Shown in pieces: positions 8,230 to 17,293 of a stretch of DNA of 64,000 nt. The notes beneath the pieces were generated by a model. The model was not told where the DNA came from. It ran no database searches and saw nothing but the letters and a program-made list of their open reading frames with translations. The first letter of the stretch is position 1; every line of letters begins with the position of its first letter. Both the position numbers and the translations under genes were made by a program. This DNA comes from Pelosinus fermentans JBW45 (GTDB taxonomy: Bacteria > Bacillota > Negativicutes > DSM-13327), in assembly GCF_000271665.2 (NCBI RefSeq), contig NZ_CP010978.1, positions 466,501 to 530,500 of the forward strand, given 5' to 3'.

Positions 8230-9594
8230 ATGTTTAAAAAAGTGATGATTGCCAATCGAGGAGAAATTGCGGTGCGAATCATCAGGGCTTGCCGCGAAAT
8301 GGGTATTGCAACTGTTGCTGTATATTCAACTGCAGACCAGCAAGCATACCATGTAAAATTGGCAGATGAAGCATATTGTATTGGCCCTGCCTCTTCCAAG
8401 GACAGTTATTTAAATAGTAGCAGATTGCTGAGTATTGCTCAGTTTACCCAGGTGGATGCCATTCATCCCGGATATGGTTTTTTGGCAGAGAATCCAGAGT
8501 TTGCTCAGGTTTGCGCTAACTATCAGATTGCCTTCATTGGTCCGGAGGCGGATGCCATTCGTAAAATGGGGGCGAAAGCGATTGCCAGAGAAACGATGAA
8601 GCAGGCGGGTGTTCCCATTGTTCCAGGTACGGATGGACTTATCGAGGAAGTACAGACGGCCATTACGGTCGCTAAAGATATTGGTTATCCTGTTATTGTC
8701 AAGGCAACCGCTGGCGGTGGCGGCAAAGGTATGAGAGTGGCCCAAGATGAGGAAGCATTAATCAAAGCCATTCGCCAAGCCCAAAAGGAAGCTCAGCTTA
8801 CGTTTGGCAATGCAGGTGTATATTTGGAAAAGTATTTAGAAGAACCCAGGCATATTGAAATTCAGCTTATGGCTGACAAATATGGAAATGTGGTATATCT
8901 TGGTGAACGGGATTGTTCCATTCAGCGTCGGCATCAGAAGCTGGTGGAAGAAGCACCTTCGCCTGCTCTTGATCAAACGTTGCGGGAGCAAATGGGAAAT
9001 GCTGCCGTATTGGCAGCAAAAGCCGTGAATTATCATGGAGCAGGGACGGTAGAATTTCTGCTGGATAAGCATGGTCAGTTTTATTTTATGGAAATGAATA
9101 CTCGGATTCAAGTTGAGCACGGAGTCACAGAGGCTATTACCGGTATTGATCTCATTCGGGAACAAATTGCTGTTGCTTCAGGAGAGCCTTTATCCTTTGG
9201 TCAGGAAGAGGTGAAAATCAATGGCTGGGCCATTGAGTGTCGAATTAATGCGGAAAATCCAGCAAATCATTTTATGCCGTCACCAGGGAAGGTAGAAACG
9301 TATTTGCCTCCAGGTGGATTTGGTGTGCGAATTGACAGTGCGGTATATCCCGGATATGAGATTTCTCCTTTCTATGATTCTATGGTGGCGAAGGTCATTG
9401 TTTGGGGGAAAAATCGGCAAGATGCGATTAATCGGATGCAACGAGCATTAGGGGAATTTGCAATTGAAGGAATTCATACTACCATCCCTTTTCATCAAAA
9501 ATTGCTAAAACATGGCATGTTTATTCAGGGAGAATTTAATACTGGTTTCTTAGAAAAGTATAAAAGTGAATTTGATCCAGAATGTTATGAGTAA
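8230..9594 (+). CDS. accC: Biotin carboxylase
   Basis: A 454-residue biotin carboxylase of normal length. It shows the N-terminal [20 protein letters not shown], the ATP-grasp glycine loop [12 protein letters not shown] (about 155-166), [20 protein letters not shown] and [16 protein letters not shown], all standard for the enzyme that carboxylates biotin on the carrier protein with ATP and bicarbonate. It follows the carrier gene by 49 bases with its own AAGGGG site. Neighbouring genes point to a carboxylase whose acceptor is not acetyl-CoA. Confidence 0.95.
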   Translation: MFKKVMIANRGEIAVRIIRACREMGIATVAVYSTADQQAYHVKLADEAYCIGPASSKDSYLNSSRLLSIAQFTQVDAIHPGYGFLAENPEFAQVCANYQIAFIGPEADAIRKMGAKAIARETMKQAGVPIVPGTDGLIEEVQTAITVAKDIGYPVIVKATAGGGGKGMRVAQDEEALIKAIRQAQKEAQLTFGNAGVYLEKYLEEPRHIEIQLMADKYGNVVYLGERDCSIQRRHQKLVEEAPSPALDQTLREQMGNAAVLAAKAVNYHGAGTVEFLLDKHGQFYFMEMNTRIQVEHGVTEAITGIDLIREQIAVASGEPLSFGQEEVKINGWAIECRINAENPANHFMPSPGKVETYLPPGGFGVRIDSAVYPGYEISPFYDSMVAKVIVWGKNRQDAINRMQRALGEFAIEGIHTTIPFHQKLLKHGMFIQGEFNTGFLEKYKSEFDPECYE

Positions 9595-9634
9595 GTACTT
9601 GCAGGGATCAAATACGATAGGTGAGGTGAAATAC

Positions 9635-10483
9635 ATGTCAAAACTTTCGGGACAGGACATCATAAGAATGTTTACAGAGCTGGCCCCATACATTAATGAA
9701 ATAGTTGTAGACGATGTAGGTGTGTCGGTTATTCAGGATGGGATGTACACAGCCTATGTGCCTGGTAAGAGTTTTGATTTAGGAGTTAGACCCGGTGAAC
9801 CGATGAAAGGGCAAGTGTGTGAACAATGTATTGAGACGGGGACGCGCATTGTCCGCATGATATCCAGGGAACAGTCCGCTTTTGATATTCCCTATATTGC
9901 CTGCGCACTTCCCATCAAAGAGGGCAATAAGGCAATTGGCTGCCTAATCACAACTCAGGCGGTTGCTAACCAGGAAAAAGTGCATATGATAGCGGGAACA
10001 TTGGCGGATTCTTCTGATGAATTTACGGCAAGTATGGATGCCTTAGCAACAGGCTCAAACGAGCTATCGACTATTTGCAACGATCTGGGCATTTTGAGTA
10101 AGGAATTGGCTGCTACGATAAAGCAGACGGATGAGATTGTAGATTTTATAAAAAATATATCGAACCAGACAAATCTGCTGGGCCTTAATGCGGCGATTGA
10201 AGCAGCACGAGTAGGAGAAGCTGGCAGAGGATTTAGTGTAGTAGCAGAAGAAATTCGCAAGTTAGCTACGGTAAGTGCTGATTCGGTAAAAGATATTAAT
10301 GCTTCCTTAAAGAAAACCCAGGATTCTATTGCCATTATGAACCAAAAGGTTGTTACTATTGACAATACGGTTCAGAATCAAGCAAGTTCCATTCAAGAAA
10401 TGGCTAAAGCCAGTCAAGGATTGGCATCTATGGCCGGAGAATTATCCAGTGTTTCTGAGAATATGATACAAGGTATGAAATAA
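9635..10483 (+). CDS. Soluble methyl-accepting chemotaxis-type protein
   Basis: A 282-residue protein without membrane segments. Residues 1-110 form a small sensory domain of unknown ligand (contains CEQC and [20 protein letters not shown]), and residues about 150-282 hold a short chemoreceptor signalling domain with the conserved tip [35 protein letters not shown] in pieces. The start has GGTGAGGTG just upstream; an earlier start would lie inside accC. It follows accC by 40 bases with no terminator between, so it is probably co-transcribed and may sense a metabolite of the cluster. Tips of this short type are common in Negativicutes and may signal to CheW-type partners. Confidence 0.85.
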   Translation: MSKLSGQDIIRMFTELAPYINEIVVDDVGVSVIQDGMYTAYVPGKSFDLGVRPGEPMKGQVCEQCIETGTRIVRMISREQSAFDIPYIACALPIKEGNKAIGCLITTQAVANQEKVHMIAGTLADSSDEFTASMDALATGSNELSTICNDLGILSKELAATIKQTDEIVDFIKNISNQTNLLGLNAAIEAARVGEAGRGFSVVAEEIRKLATVSADSVKDINASLKKTQDSIAIMNQKVVTIDNTVQNQASSIQEMAKASQGLASMAGELSSVSENMIQGMK

Positions 10484-10485
10484 AA

Positions 10486-10538
10486 GAAGCCCAAAAGATC
10501 GTTGTCAGCCAGATGCTGTCAGGATCTTTTGGGCTTTT
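10486..10538 (+). terminator. Terminator of the pxpA-accC-receptor operon
   Basis: AAGCCCAAAAGATC pairs with GATCTTTTGGGCTT, followed by TT. A long and strong stem directly after the receptor stop. Confidence 0.85.
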
Positions 10539-10563
10539 GTGTCCTTTGCGCCTTTGTGGTTCA
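10538..10563. repeat. Copy of the dispersed AACCGCAGAGG-type repeat (half)
   Basis: On the minus strand this reads AACCACAAAGGCGCAAAGG, a variant of the repeat seen in full at 20782-20865 and 24491-24580. Confidence 0.55.
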
Positions 10564-10642
10564 ATTCGTTCAGCCTTTCAAAGGTTTAATTTTTACAGTG
10601 CTTTAACTTTTAACAGGTAAATCACTTTCTGTTTCTTCCTTT

Positions 10643-10735
10643 TTAAAGTCCATTTAATGACATGGTAAGTCCCATACCCAGCATAATCAGTCCCAGTAAG
10701 TCGGGGATATAGGTTCCAAGAGGTTTGAAGGGGGC
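10643..10735 (-). pseudogene. Remnant of a BASS-type (bile acid:sodium symporter family) transporter
   Basis: On the minus strand, right after the ilvD stop, an AAGGAGG ribosome binding site is followed by an open frame of about 30 codons without a start codon: APFKPLGTYIPDLLGL, then IMLGMGLTMSLNGL and a stop. This resembles the first transmembrane segment of BASS family transporters. The rest of the gene is absent. The remnant suggests that a transporter gene once followed ilvD in the same operon. The family call is from pattern memory and should be tested by a protein search. Confidence 0.5.
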
Positions 10736-10743
10736 TGGCCTCC

Positions 10744-12396
10744 TTATTCTAATACGGCACCCTTATTTGCTGATGTGACAAGACGGGCGTAGCGAGAGAG
10801 GTAACCTGTTTTGATTTTGGGCTCAGGTTGTACCCAATTTTGACGACGCTTTGCCATTTCTTCATCGCTAATGTTTACGATGAGGGAGCGCTGAGGAATA
10901 TTGATGGAAATCACATCACCATTTTCTACTAGAGCGATGGGGCCTCCCTCCATGGCTTCTGGCGATACATGACCAATGCAGGCTCCTTGCGTAGCACCGC
11001 TGAAACGTCCATCAGTAAGCAGAGCAACCTTTAATCCCATGCCAGTAATAATAGCAGTTGGATTTAGCATTTCTTTCATACCGGGACCGCCTTTGGGACC
11101 TTCATAACGGATAATCACCACTTCGCCATCTTTTACTTGTTTCGCTAATAGTGCTTCAATGACTTCTTCTTCTGAATTAAAAACATGAGCAGGACCTTCA
11201 AAGACCAGCATGTCTTCCTTTACAGCACTTTCTTTTACAATGGCATTGTCGGGAGCCAGATTGCCGGCAAGAACAGCGATACCGCCAGTTTTCCGATAGG
11301 GATTATCAATGGTGTGGATGACATCTGCGCGTGTAATTTCAGCTTGTTCTAGACGTTCCGATAATATTCCCGTTACTGTCAGCGCATCTGTATGCATGAC
11401 ACCAGCTTTAGCAAGTTCTTTCATAACAGCATTGATACCGCCTGCTTCGTTTAAGTCCTGCATGTGGTGGGTGCCGCTAGGACTTAACTTGGTAATGTAA
11501 GGAGTTTTGGCACTGATTTCTTCAAAGAGGGAAAGGGGCAAAGCAATTTGGGCTTCATGAGCAATGGCTGTTAGGTGCAAAACCGTGTTAGAAGAACCAC
11601 CGATTCCCATATCTACGGCAATGGCGTTTTCAAAGGCTTTACTTGTCATGATATCCCGAGGGCGAATGTTATTCTTGATTAAGTTCATAATGACAGCGCC
11701 AGCTCTCTTGGCAAGGGTTTTCCGTGCTCCTGTATAAGCGGCAGGAATGGTGCCGTTGCCGGGAAGACCCATGCCCAGAACTTCTGTCAAACAGTTCATG
11801 GTATTGGCAGTAAAGAGACCAGCACAGGAGCCGCAGCCTGGGCAAGCGGATTGTTCCATGGTGTCAAGTTCTTCAGCACTGATTTTCCCTGCTTCAAATT
11901 TTCCCGCTGCTTCAAACATCGTACTCACACTAATATCTTTTCCTTGGTAGCGTCCTGCGAGCATTGGACCACCGCTTACCACGACACAGGGAATATTGAT
12001 TCTCGCAGCTGCCATGAGCATAGCGGGCACGATTTTATCACAGTTGGGGATTAGGATTAAACCGTCAAAGGCATGACCTCCAGCCACGGCTTCAATGGAA
12101 TCGGCAATGAGTTCACGGCTAGGTAGGGGATACTTCATGCCTTTATGTCCCATAGCAATCCCGTCGCAGATACCAATCGCCGGGAATTCCATAGGTGTCC
12201 CGCCAGCAGCAGCAACGCCAAGTTTAGCCGCCTGTACAATGTCTTTTAAGTGTCCATGACCGGGAATAATCTCGTTGAAGGAATTGACAATACCAATGAG
12301 GGGTTTATTCAAGTCGTCCTTGTCATACCCCATGGCATAAAATAAGGAACGGTGGGCTGCTCTGGTTGAACCTTTTTTTACAATGTTACTATGCAT
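10744..12396 (-). CDS. ilvD: Dihydroxy-acid dehydratase
   Basis: A 550-residue IlvD, the Fe-S enzyme that dehydrates 2,3-dihydroxy-3-methyl acids to 2-keto acids in valine, leucine and isoleucine synthesis. It shows the [17 protein letters not shown] start, PGHGHL, the cluster cysteines in [11 protein letters not shown] and [21 protein letters not shown], and the C-terminal [21 protein letters not shown]. Length is normal. The ATG has AAGGAGG 7 bases upstream. It lies alone behind a T-box leader, so its expression should follow the charging of one tRNA. A broken transporter gene follows it. Confidence 0.96.
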   Translation of the reverse strand: MHSNIVKKGSTRAAHRSLFYAMGYDKDDLNKPLIGIVNSFNEIIPGHGHLKDIVQAAKLGVAAAGGTPMEFPAIGICDGIAMGHKGMKYPLPSRELIADSIEAVAGGHAFDGLILIPNCDKIVPAMLMAAARINIPCVVVSGGPMLAGRYQGKDISVSTMFEAAGKFEAGKISAEELDTMEQSACPGCGSCAGLFTANTMNCLTEVLGMGLPGNGTIPAAYTGARKTLAKRAGAVIMNLIKNNIRPRDIMTSKAFENAIAVDMGIGGSSNTVLHLTAIAHEAQIALPLSLFEEISAKTPYITKLSPSGTHHMQDLNEAGGINAVMKELAKAGVMHTDALTVTGILSERLEQAEITRADVIHTIDNPYRKTGGIAVLAGNLAPDNAIVKESAVKEDMLVFEGPAHVFNSEEEVIEALLAKQVKDGEVVIIRYEGPKGGPGMKEMLNPTAIITGMGLKVALLTDGRFSGATQGACIGHVSPEAMEGGPIALVENGDVISINIPQRSLIVNISDEEMAKRRQNWVQPEPKIKTGYLSRYARLVTSANKGAVLE

Positions 12397-12439
12397 AATA
12401 ATAGCCTCCTTTTAAGTATAGATAAAAAAAATAAACCCA

Positions 12440-12733
12440 CGCCTCCTAAAAAAAGGGGCAAGAGGTTTCTCTCGCGGTACCACCCTTGTTGTATTCAAAA
12501 AATGAATACATCTCTCATCAGGTCTATTACTAAACCCTAGCAAGTTAACGGCTGCGTTCCATTACGAACTGATTCCGGCGCGGCCTACTCAATGTTTTCA
12601 GCCTTGCAGTTCAGGAGTGACTCAAGAATATACATATGTTACCGGCTCCCACCTTACCCGGCTCTCTTAAACATAGGGGTATTTCTCTTTCTCCATCATC
12701 ACTTTTAAAGTGTAAAGTTGTAAACTTATTGTT
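12440..12733 (-). promoter_or_regulatory. T-box riboswitch leader of ilvD
   Basis: On the minus strand the leader has the T-box signature GGGTGGTACCGCG (12473-12485), followed by CCTCTTGCCCC and a run of seven T (the terminator), and upstream a stem I with AGAGAG, GGTGGGAGCCGG and CTTGAGT. Uncharged tRNA is expected to pair and open the terminator. The specifier codon just before the TTCTTGAGT stretch could not be assigned: GTA (Val) and ATA (Ile) would suit ilvD, but strict alignment places TAT there. Confidence 0.9.
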
Positions 12734-12739
12734 AGATTT

Positions 12740-12767
12740 ATTATAATAGAATTTTCGAATATGTCAA
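12740..12767 (-). promoter_or_regulatory. Sigma-A promoter of the ilvD T-box transcript
   Basis: On the minus strand TTGACA, a 16-base spacer, then TATAAT. It sits right before the T-box leader. Confidence 0.75.
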
Positions 12768-13007
12768 CAGTAAAAATACAAAATTACATATTGAGAATAC
12801 TTCCCATAACAATCGATGAAAAAAAGATAGAAAAAAGGCGCATTGTGTTACTTGTAGTTTGTTGTTGTTTATTATATAGATTTTGTCATTCTTGACTTAT
12901 TTCGACAAAAAAAGCACGAAAAGGTGTATATAATTAAGTGAATAATGAAATAATTCACGCAGTATTCTAATAGTTGTACTGCGATAACGGAAGAGGGAGT
13001 GAAAAAA

Positions 13008-14294
13008 GTGGATAGGCGAGGTTTTTGGGGAATGAGAAATCGGTTAATTGCAGCTTTTATAGGGGTTATACTAGTTCCTTTAGTACTGATTAGTTTTTTT
13101 CTTGGAATGACGATACGATCGCAGAATCAAGAAGACGCTAGCAGCGTAATCATAGCAGTAGCATTGCTATCCATACTGTTGGCACTTGTTATGGCGTTTT
13201 TTGTATCAAGACATTTCTTACGGCCTCTTATTGCCGTCATTAATCATATTGGTCAATTTGGAGCTGGTAACTTTAAGACAAACTTGGTACAGCAGTTTTG
13301 CACTCGTACTGATGAGCTAGGGGAATTGTCTAATGCAATCGTGAAGATGCAAAAGGATATGATTATCTTACTGAGCCAAGTACAGCAGATAAGTCAAGGT
13401 GTTGAAATCAATTCGGATAAAATGAAAGCCGTTGCAGAAAAAAACAGTCATTCCATCAAAGAGGTGGGTCTGTCCGTCGGGCAGATTGCGAGTGTATCAG
13501 TGAATCAATCTCAGGAGATGGAGTCTGGTGTGGGGCGTATGCACGAGCTTGTAGATCATGTTAAGGCTGTGCAGGTTTATACTGATGAGATGGGGCAAAG
13601 CTATGGGGAGATGTGCAGCTTAAATGACAAAGTAGCAGGGATTATATGTTCTTTAACGGAAAAGATGACAGAAGGCAAGCAGGCTTCTCAGGATGTGGAC
13701 AGTGTAGTACGAAAAGTAAATGAAATGATTGGACAAATTGGTTCGATCACTACGGTGATCGAGCAAATTGCTGCACAAACTAATTTGCTGGCTTTAAATG
13801 CTTCTATTGAAGCCGCGCGAGCAGGAGAACAGGGACGAGGATTTGCTGTAGTGGCGGAAGAGGTTAGGAAGCTGGCGGAGCAATCCGGCAGTGCAGTTAA
13901 CGATATTAAGGGATTGATTCAGGATGTTCAGCAGCAGTCTAAGGTGGCTGTGTCTTCTATCGAAAAGTCCCAGCAGGTTGTGAGCGATCAGGAGGAAACC
14001 GTGAATGCGACATGGACCATTTTCGAGGAAATTGCCGTAGCCGTTGAGGCTCTTACGGATAAAATGTCTGAAATGCAGAACCGATTTACGGTTATGAGTG
14101 GTAAAAGTGAAGAGATTGTGAATGTATTTAGCAATATATCAGCAGGATCAGAGGAAACTTCTGCTATTACCCAGGAGGTTCACACGGTCACAGAAAAGCA
14201 GGTACTTGATATGGATGAGACCATCGCTTGTGTCACTGAGCTGCGTAACATGGTAGGACAATTGCAGGAGAAAATATCTAAATTTTCCATATAG
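13008..14294 (+). CDS. Methyl-accepting chemotaxis protein with almost no extracellular domain
   Basis: About 428 residues. Two hydrophobic segments (about 10-32 and 45-65) are joined by a loop of only about ten residues, so there is no periplasmic ligand domain. A HAMP-like region follows, then a full signalling domain with the tip [19 protein letters not shown] and [20 protein letters not shown]. The GTG at 13008 is preferred because AGAGGGAG lies 8 bases upstream; a GTG at 12999 overlaps that site. It is a single-gene unit ended by a clear terminator. It may sense membrane state, an internal signal or a partner protein. Confidence 0.9.
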   Translation: MDRRGFWGMRNRLIAAFIGVILVPLVLISFFLGMTIRSQNQEDASSVIIAVALLSILLALVMAFFVSRHFLRPLIAVINHIGQFGAGNFKTNLVQQFCTRTDELGELSNAIVKMQKDMIILLSQVQQISQGVEINSDKMKAVAEKNSHSIKEVGLSVGQIASVSVNQSQEMESGVGRMHELVDHVKAVQVYTDEMGQSYGEMCSLNDKVAGIICSLTEKMTEGKQASQDVDSVVRKVNEMIGQIGSITTVIEQIAAQTNLLALNASIEAARAGEQGRGFAVVAEEVRKLAEQSGSAVNDIKGLIQDVQQQSKVAVSSIEKSQQVVSDQEETVNATWTIFEEIAVAVEALTDKMSEMQNRFTVMSGKSEEIVNVFSNISAGSEETSAITQEVHTVTEKQVLDMDETIACVTELRNMVGQLQEKISKFSI

Positions 14295-14295
14295 T

Positions 14296-14344
14296 GAAAA
14301 AGAGAATGCTTTTATGGATAAAACCAGAGAGCATTCTCTTTTTC
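14296..14344 (+). terminator. Terminator after chemoreceptor gene
   Basis: GAAAAAGAGAATGCT pairs perfectly with AGCATTCTCTTTTTC, with T residues inside the right arm. Confidence 0.85.
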
Positions 14345-14462
14345 ATTATATATGGAAGAATAGATTATTTAAGGCTGCAACTTGTCTTAACAAAAGTTTT
14401 TTGATGGATTAGAATTTTATGCTATAATTGCTGTGAATAAGCTGGTAGGTAAGGTGAAAATA

Positions 14463-15797
14463 GTGAAAAAAATTAATCTTGCAATCGTGGGGCCATCTGA
14501 TTCTGTTGCATTGATCAGCGAGACTGTTTCTGAACGCAGTGATGTTGTGGATATTTTGCCTGTGGTGTATCAAGATGCTTCTGAAGTGCCTGATATTATT
14601 ACTAAAGTGGATAATCGTATTGATGCATGGTTGTTTTCAGGAAAAGTTCCTTACATGTATGCCAAGAATGCTCAGAGAACGATAAAACCGTTGTATTATC
14701 TTCCCCATACTGGCTCTAGTTTATATCGTGCTTTGTTGCAAATATTACATATTGAAAACTTGAAAATTAATAGAATTAGTTTTGATACTTTTTATAGAAA
14801 AGAAATTGAGGAATCTTTTGGAGATATACCTATCCCTGTTCCTCCTTTTTATGTAAAAGACTATGATAACATTATTTCTGCTAATGAAATTACCCAATAT
14901 CACTATCATTTATGGCAAAAAGGTGAAACAAACATTGCCGTAACATGTTTCCTCTCTAGTTATCAAGAATTAAAGAAACTTGGTGTTCCTACCTTTCGTA
15001 TATGGCCGACCCGGGATAGTATTCGCACTACGTTGGCAATCGCAATTAGTAAAGTTGAAGCAATCCGATCCAAGGGGAGCCAAATAGCAATTCATCACAT
15101 CGCGATCGATAATTATGAAACCTTTATTTCAGAATCTACTTCCAGTTATGGAGTAAAACGCATTGAATTACAACTTTATGAGATATTAATACATTATACG
15201 GAAATGTTAAGAGGTTCTATTTTGATGCAGGGAGATGGACATTATATTATCTACTCTACTCGCGGTATCATAGAGAGTCTGACTAAGGAATTTACCATCA
15301 TGCCTTTATTAGAGGAAATTACCTATAAAATGAACATCAATGTAAGTGGTGGAATAGGCTTTGGTCCTACTGCCTATGCAGCAGATGAAAATGCTCATAT
15401 TGCATTAGGATTAGCAAGGCAAGCTGGTTCTTCGAAATGGATGGTTGTTCTGGATGATAAATCAGCAATTGGACCACTTAGTTCGAACACTCATTTGCAA
15501 TATGCTATAAGATCAGATGATTTAGCAATGCAGAACTTGGCTGACAAGTTAAATATAAGAATGACAACTGTATTTAAAATGCTTGCTGCTTTTAAACAAT
15601 TTGACAATGCAATCGTTAATGCCGATAATCTTGCACTTTACCTTTCGATTACACCTCGCAGTGCTAGACGATTGCTTAGTAATTTATTAAACAACGGTTT
15701 AGCCGTTAATTCGGGAGAAGAAGGCGCGGGCAAAGGTCGGCCCCGAAAATTATATCGTATCCTGCTGGATAAAATGGTGGCTCCACCCAAAGAATAA
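14463..15797 (+). CDS. Transcriptional regulator with degenerate GGDEF-like and winged-helix domains
   Basis: About 444 residues. The N-terminus (INLAIVGPSDSV) and the first 180 residues resemble a Rossmann-type sensor domain. Residues about 205-350 resemble a degenerate nucleotide-cyclase or GGDEF fold (YGVKRIELQLYE, then GGIGFGPTAYAADENAHIALGLARQAG) without a GGDEF motif. The C-terminal 90 residues form a likely winged helix (YLSITPRSARRLLSNLLNNGLAV) and a basic GKGRPRKLYRI tail. The GTG start has AAGGTG 7 bases upstream; a GTG 30 bases earlier is an alternative. It precedes the amidohydrolase/AbgT genes and probably controls them. I do not recognise a named family. Confidence 0.65.
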   Translation: MKKINLAIVGPSDSVALISETVSERSDVVDILPVVYQDASEVPDIITKVDNRIDAWLFSGKVPYMYAKNAQRTIKPLYYLPHTGSSLYRALLQILHIENLKINRISFDTFYRKEIEESFGDIPIPVPPFYVKDYDNIISANEITQYHYHLWQKGETNIAVTCFLSSYQELKKLGVPTFRIWPTRDSIRTTLAIAISKVEAIRSKGSQIAIHHIAIDNYETFISESTSSYGVKRIELQLYEILIHYTEMLRGSILMQGDGHYIIYSTRGIIESLTKEFTIMPLLEEITYKMNINVSGGIGFGPTAYAADENAHIALGLARQAGSSKWMVVLDDKSAIGPLSSNTHLQYAIRSDDLAMQNLADKLNIRMTTVFKMLAAFKQFDNAIVNADNLALYLSITPRSARRLLSNLLNNGLAVNSGEEGAGKGRPRKLYRILLDKMVAPPKE

Positions 15798-15915
15798 TTA
15801 CGAATGTATTGAAAAGGTCTTAAAAAAAGACTTTTCAAATCTGCAATAGTAAGATATACTTATAACAAGATATGATGATATGGTTTCTAAAAATGATAAT
15901 ATGATTGAATAAAGC

Positions 15916-15957
15916 AATGAGGCTTTGTGCATAGGGCGCAAAGTCTCATTTTATTTT
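15916..15957 (+). terminator. Terminator between regulator and M20 amidohydrolase
   Basis: AATGAGgCTTTGTGC pairs with GCGCAAAGtCTCATT, followed by TTATTTTT. Confidence 0.75.
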
Positions 15958-16051
15958 TAACTATTAAAGGAAATTTCCATAAATAGACCGAATTGCAGAA
16001 TGAAAAAGAATTCTGTATCAATGATACAGATGAAATGAGGGTGATAAATAT

Positions 16052-17251
16052 ATGTGGGATCATAGACAAGAGATCGAATTACAGCAAATAGTTACTAGGT
16101 TGCGGCAAGACTTCCATCGCCATCCTGAACTAAGCGGTAAAGAAAAACGTACACGAGAAACCATTGAGACATTTTTAAGAAATATTGGAGTAACAGTTCA
16201 GACCTTTGTTAGTCAATATGGTCTGTGTGGTGTTATTGAAGGTGATCAACCTGGGCCGATTATTGCTTTACGGGCAGATATGGACGCATTGCCCATAATT
16301 GAAGAAAACAACGTTCCTTATCAATCTCTCTATAAAGGAAGCATGCATGCTTGTGGTCATGATGGACATATGGCTATTTTAATGGGAACCGCCGTTATGC
16401 TGATGAAGCATCGCCACCAATTAAAAGGTACTGTGAAACTTATCTTTCAGCCAGCAGAGGAAGCTGCTCCATTAGGTGGAGCAACAGCGATGATGCAGGA
16501 GGGCGTTTTAGAAAAGGTTGACGCCATATTTGGATTACACCTATGGCCTGACATCCCTTACGGCACCATTGGTATTAAATCAGGTGCTTTTATGGCGGCT
16601 TCCGATCGCTTTACCATCAATATTCTGGGGCGTGGTGCCCACGCGGCGCAACCTCATAAAGGTATTGATTCCATTACCATGAGTGCTGATATCATCCAAG
16701 GCTTTAATCATATTATTAGCCGGCAAATAGACCCACTGGAAGTAGCAACGATATCCATTGGTGCAATTCATGGCGGTGAGCGTTATAACGTAATAGCCAA
16801 AGAGGTGATGGTGGAAGGTACTATACGTACGTTGAATGAAACTACCAGACAAGAAATCCCAAGACGAATGGCTGCGGTTTTGGAAGGAATTACAAAGTCT
16901 CAAGGAGGCGATTATGTATTTGACTATCAGCAAGGCTATCCGGCTTTAAGAAATTGGAAGCAACCTACGGAAATTGTGGTTCAAGCGGCCATAAAAGTGA
17001 TTGGAAAAAACAATATATGTACTGACATAAAACCTGTTCTGGGTGCTGAGGACTTTGCCAATTATCTTACTAAAATCCCAGGAGCCTTCTTTTTCCTTGG
17101 TTGTGCTAAGGCTGGAGAAGATACTCCGATTTTACATAATTCACGATTTGACATTGACGAAAACGCTTTGTTAATAGGGTCTAAGCTTCTATATCAAATT
17201 GTATTAGAGGCAATGAAGTCTTACAAAGCGATAGGAGGTGAAATTTACTAA
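16052..17251 (+). CDS. M20-family amidohydrolase
   Basis: A 399-residue M20D peptidase/amidohydrolase. The dinuclear metal motifs are visible: RADMDALPI, HACGHDGHMAILMG and FQPAEEAAPLGGA, with a further HLWP and the late His in PILHNSRFDIDE. The central dimerisation domain (RFTINILGRGAHAAQPHKGID) is also present. Such enzymes hydrolyse N-acyl amino acids or aminobenzoyl-glutamate. The AbgT-type transporter 42 bases downstream suggests a substrate such as p-aminobenzoyl-glutamate or another amidated dipeptide. The exact substrate is unknown. Confidence 0.92.
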   Translation: MWDHRQEIELQQIVTRLRQDFHRHPELSGKEKRTRETIETFLRNIGVTVQTFVSQYGLCGVIEGDQPGPIIALRADMDALPIIEENNVPYQSLYKGSMHACGHDGHMAILMGTAVMLMKHRHQLKGTVKLIFQPAEEAAPLGGATAMMQEGVLEKVDAIFGLHLWPDIPYGTIGIKSGAFMAASDRFTINILGRGAHAAQPHKGIDSITMSADIIQGFNHIISRQIDPLEVATISIGAIHGGERYNVIAKEVMVEGTIRTLNETTRQEIPRRMAAVLEGITKSQGGDYVFDYQQGYPALRNWKQPTEIVVQAAIKVIGKNNICTDIKPVLGAEDFANYLTKIPGAFFFLGCAKAGEDTPILHNSRFDIDENALLIGSKLLYQIVLEAMKSYKAIGGEIY

Positions 17252-17293
17252 ACTACACGATGGCACTTATTACTAAAATATAGGAGGTACATT

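Noticed and set aside
11309-12054. Several plus-strand frames inside ilvD
   Set aside because: They lie opposite a clear ilvD and have no family features.
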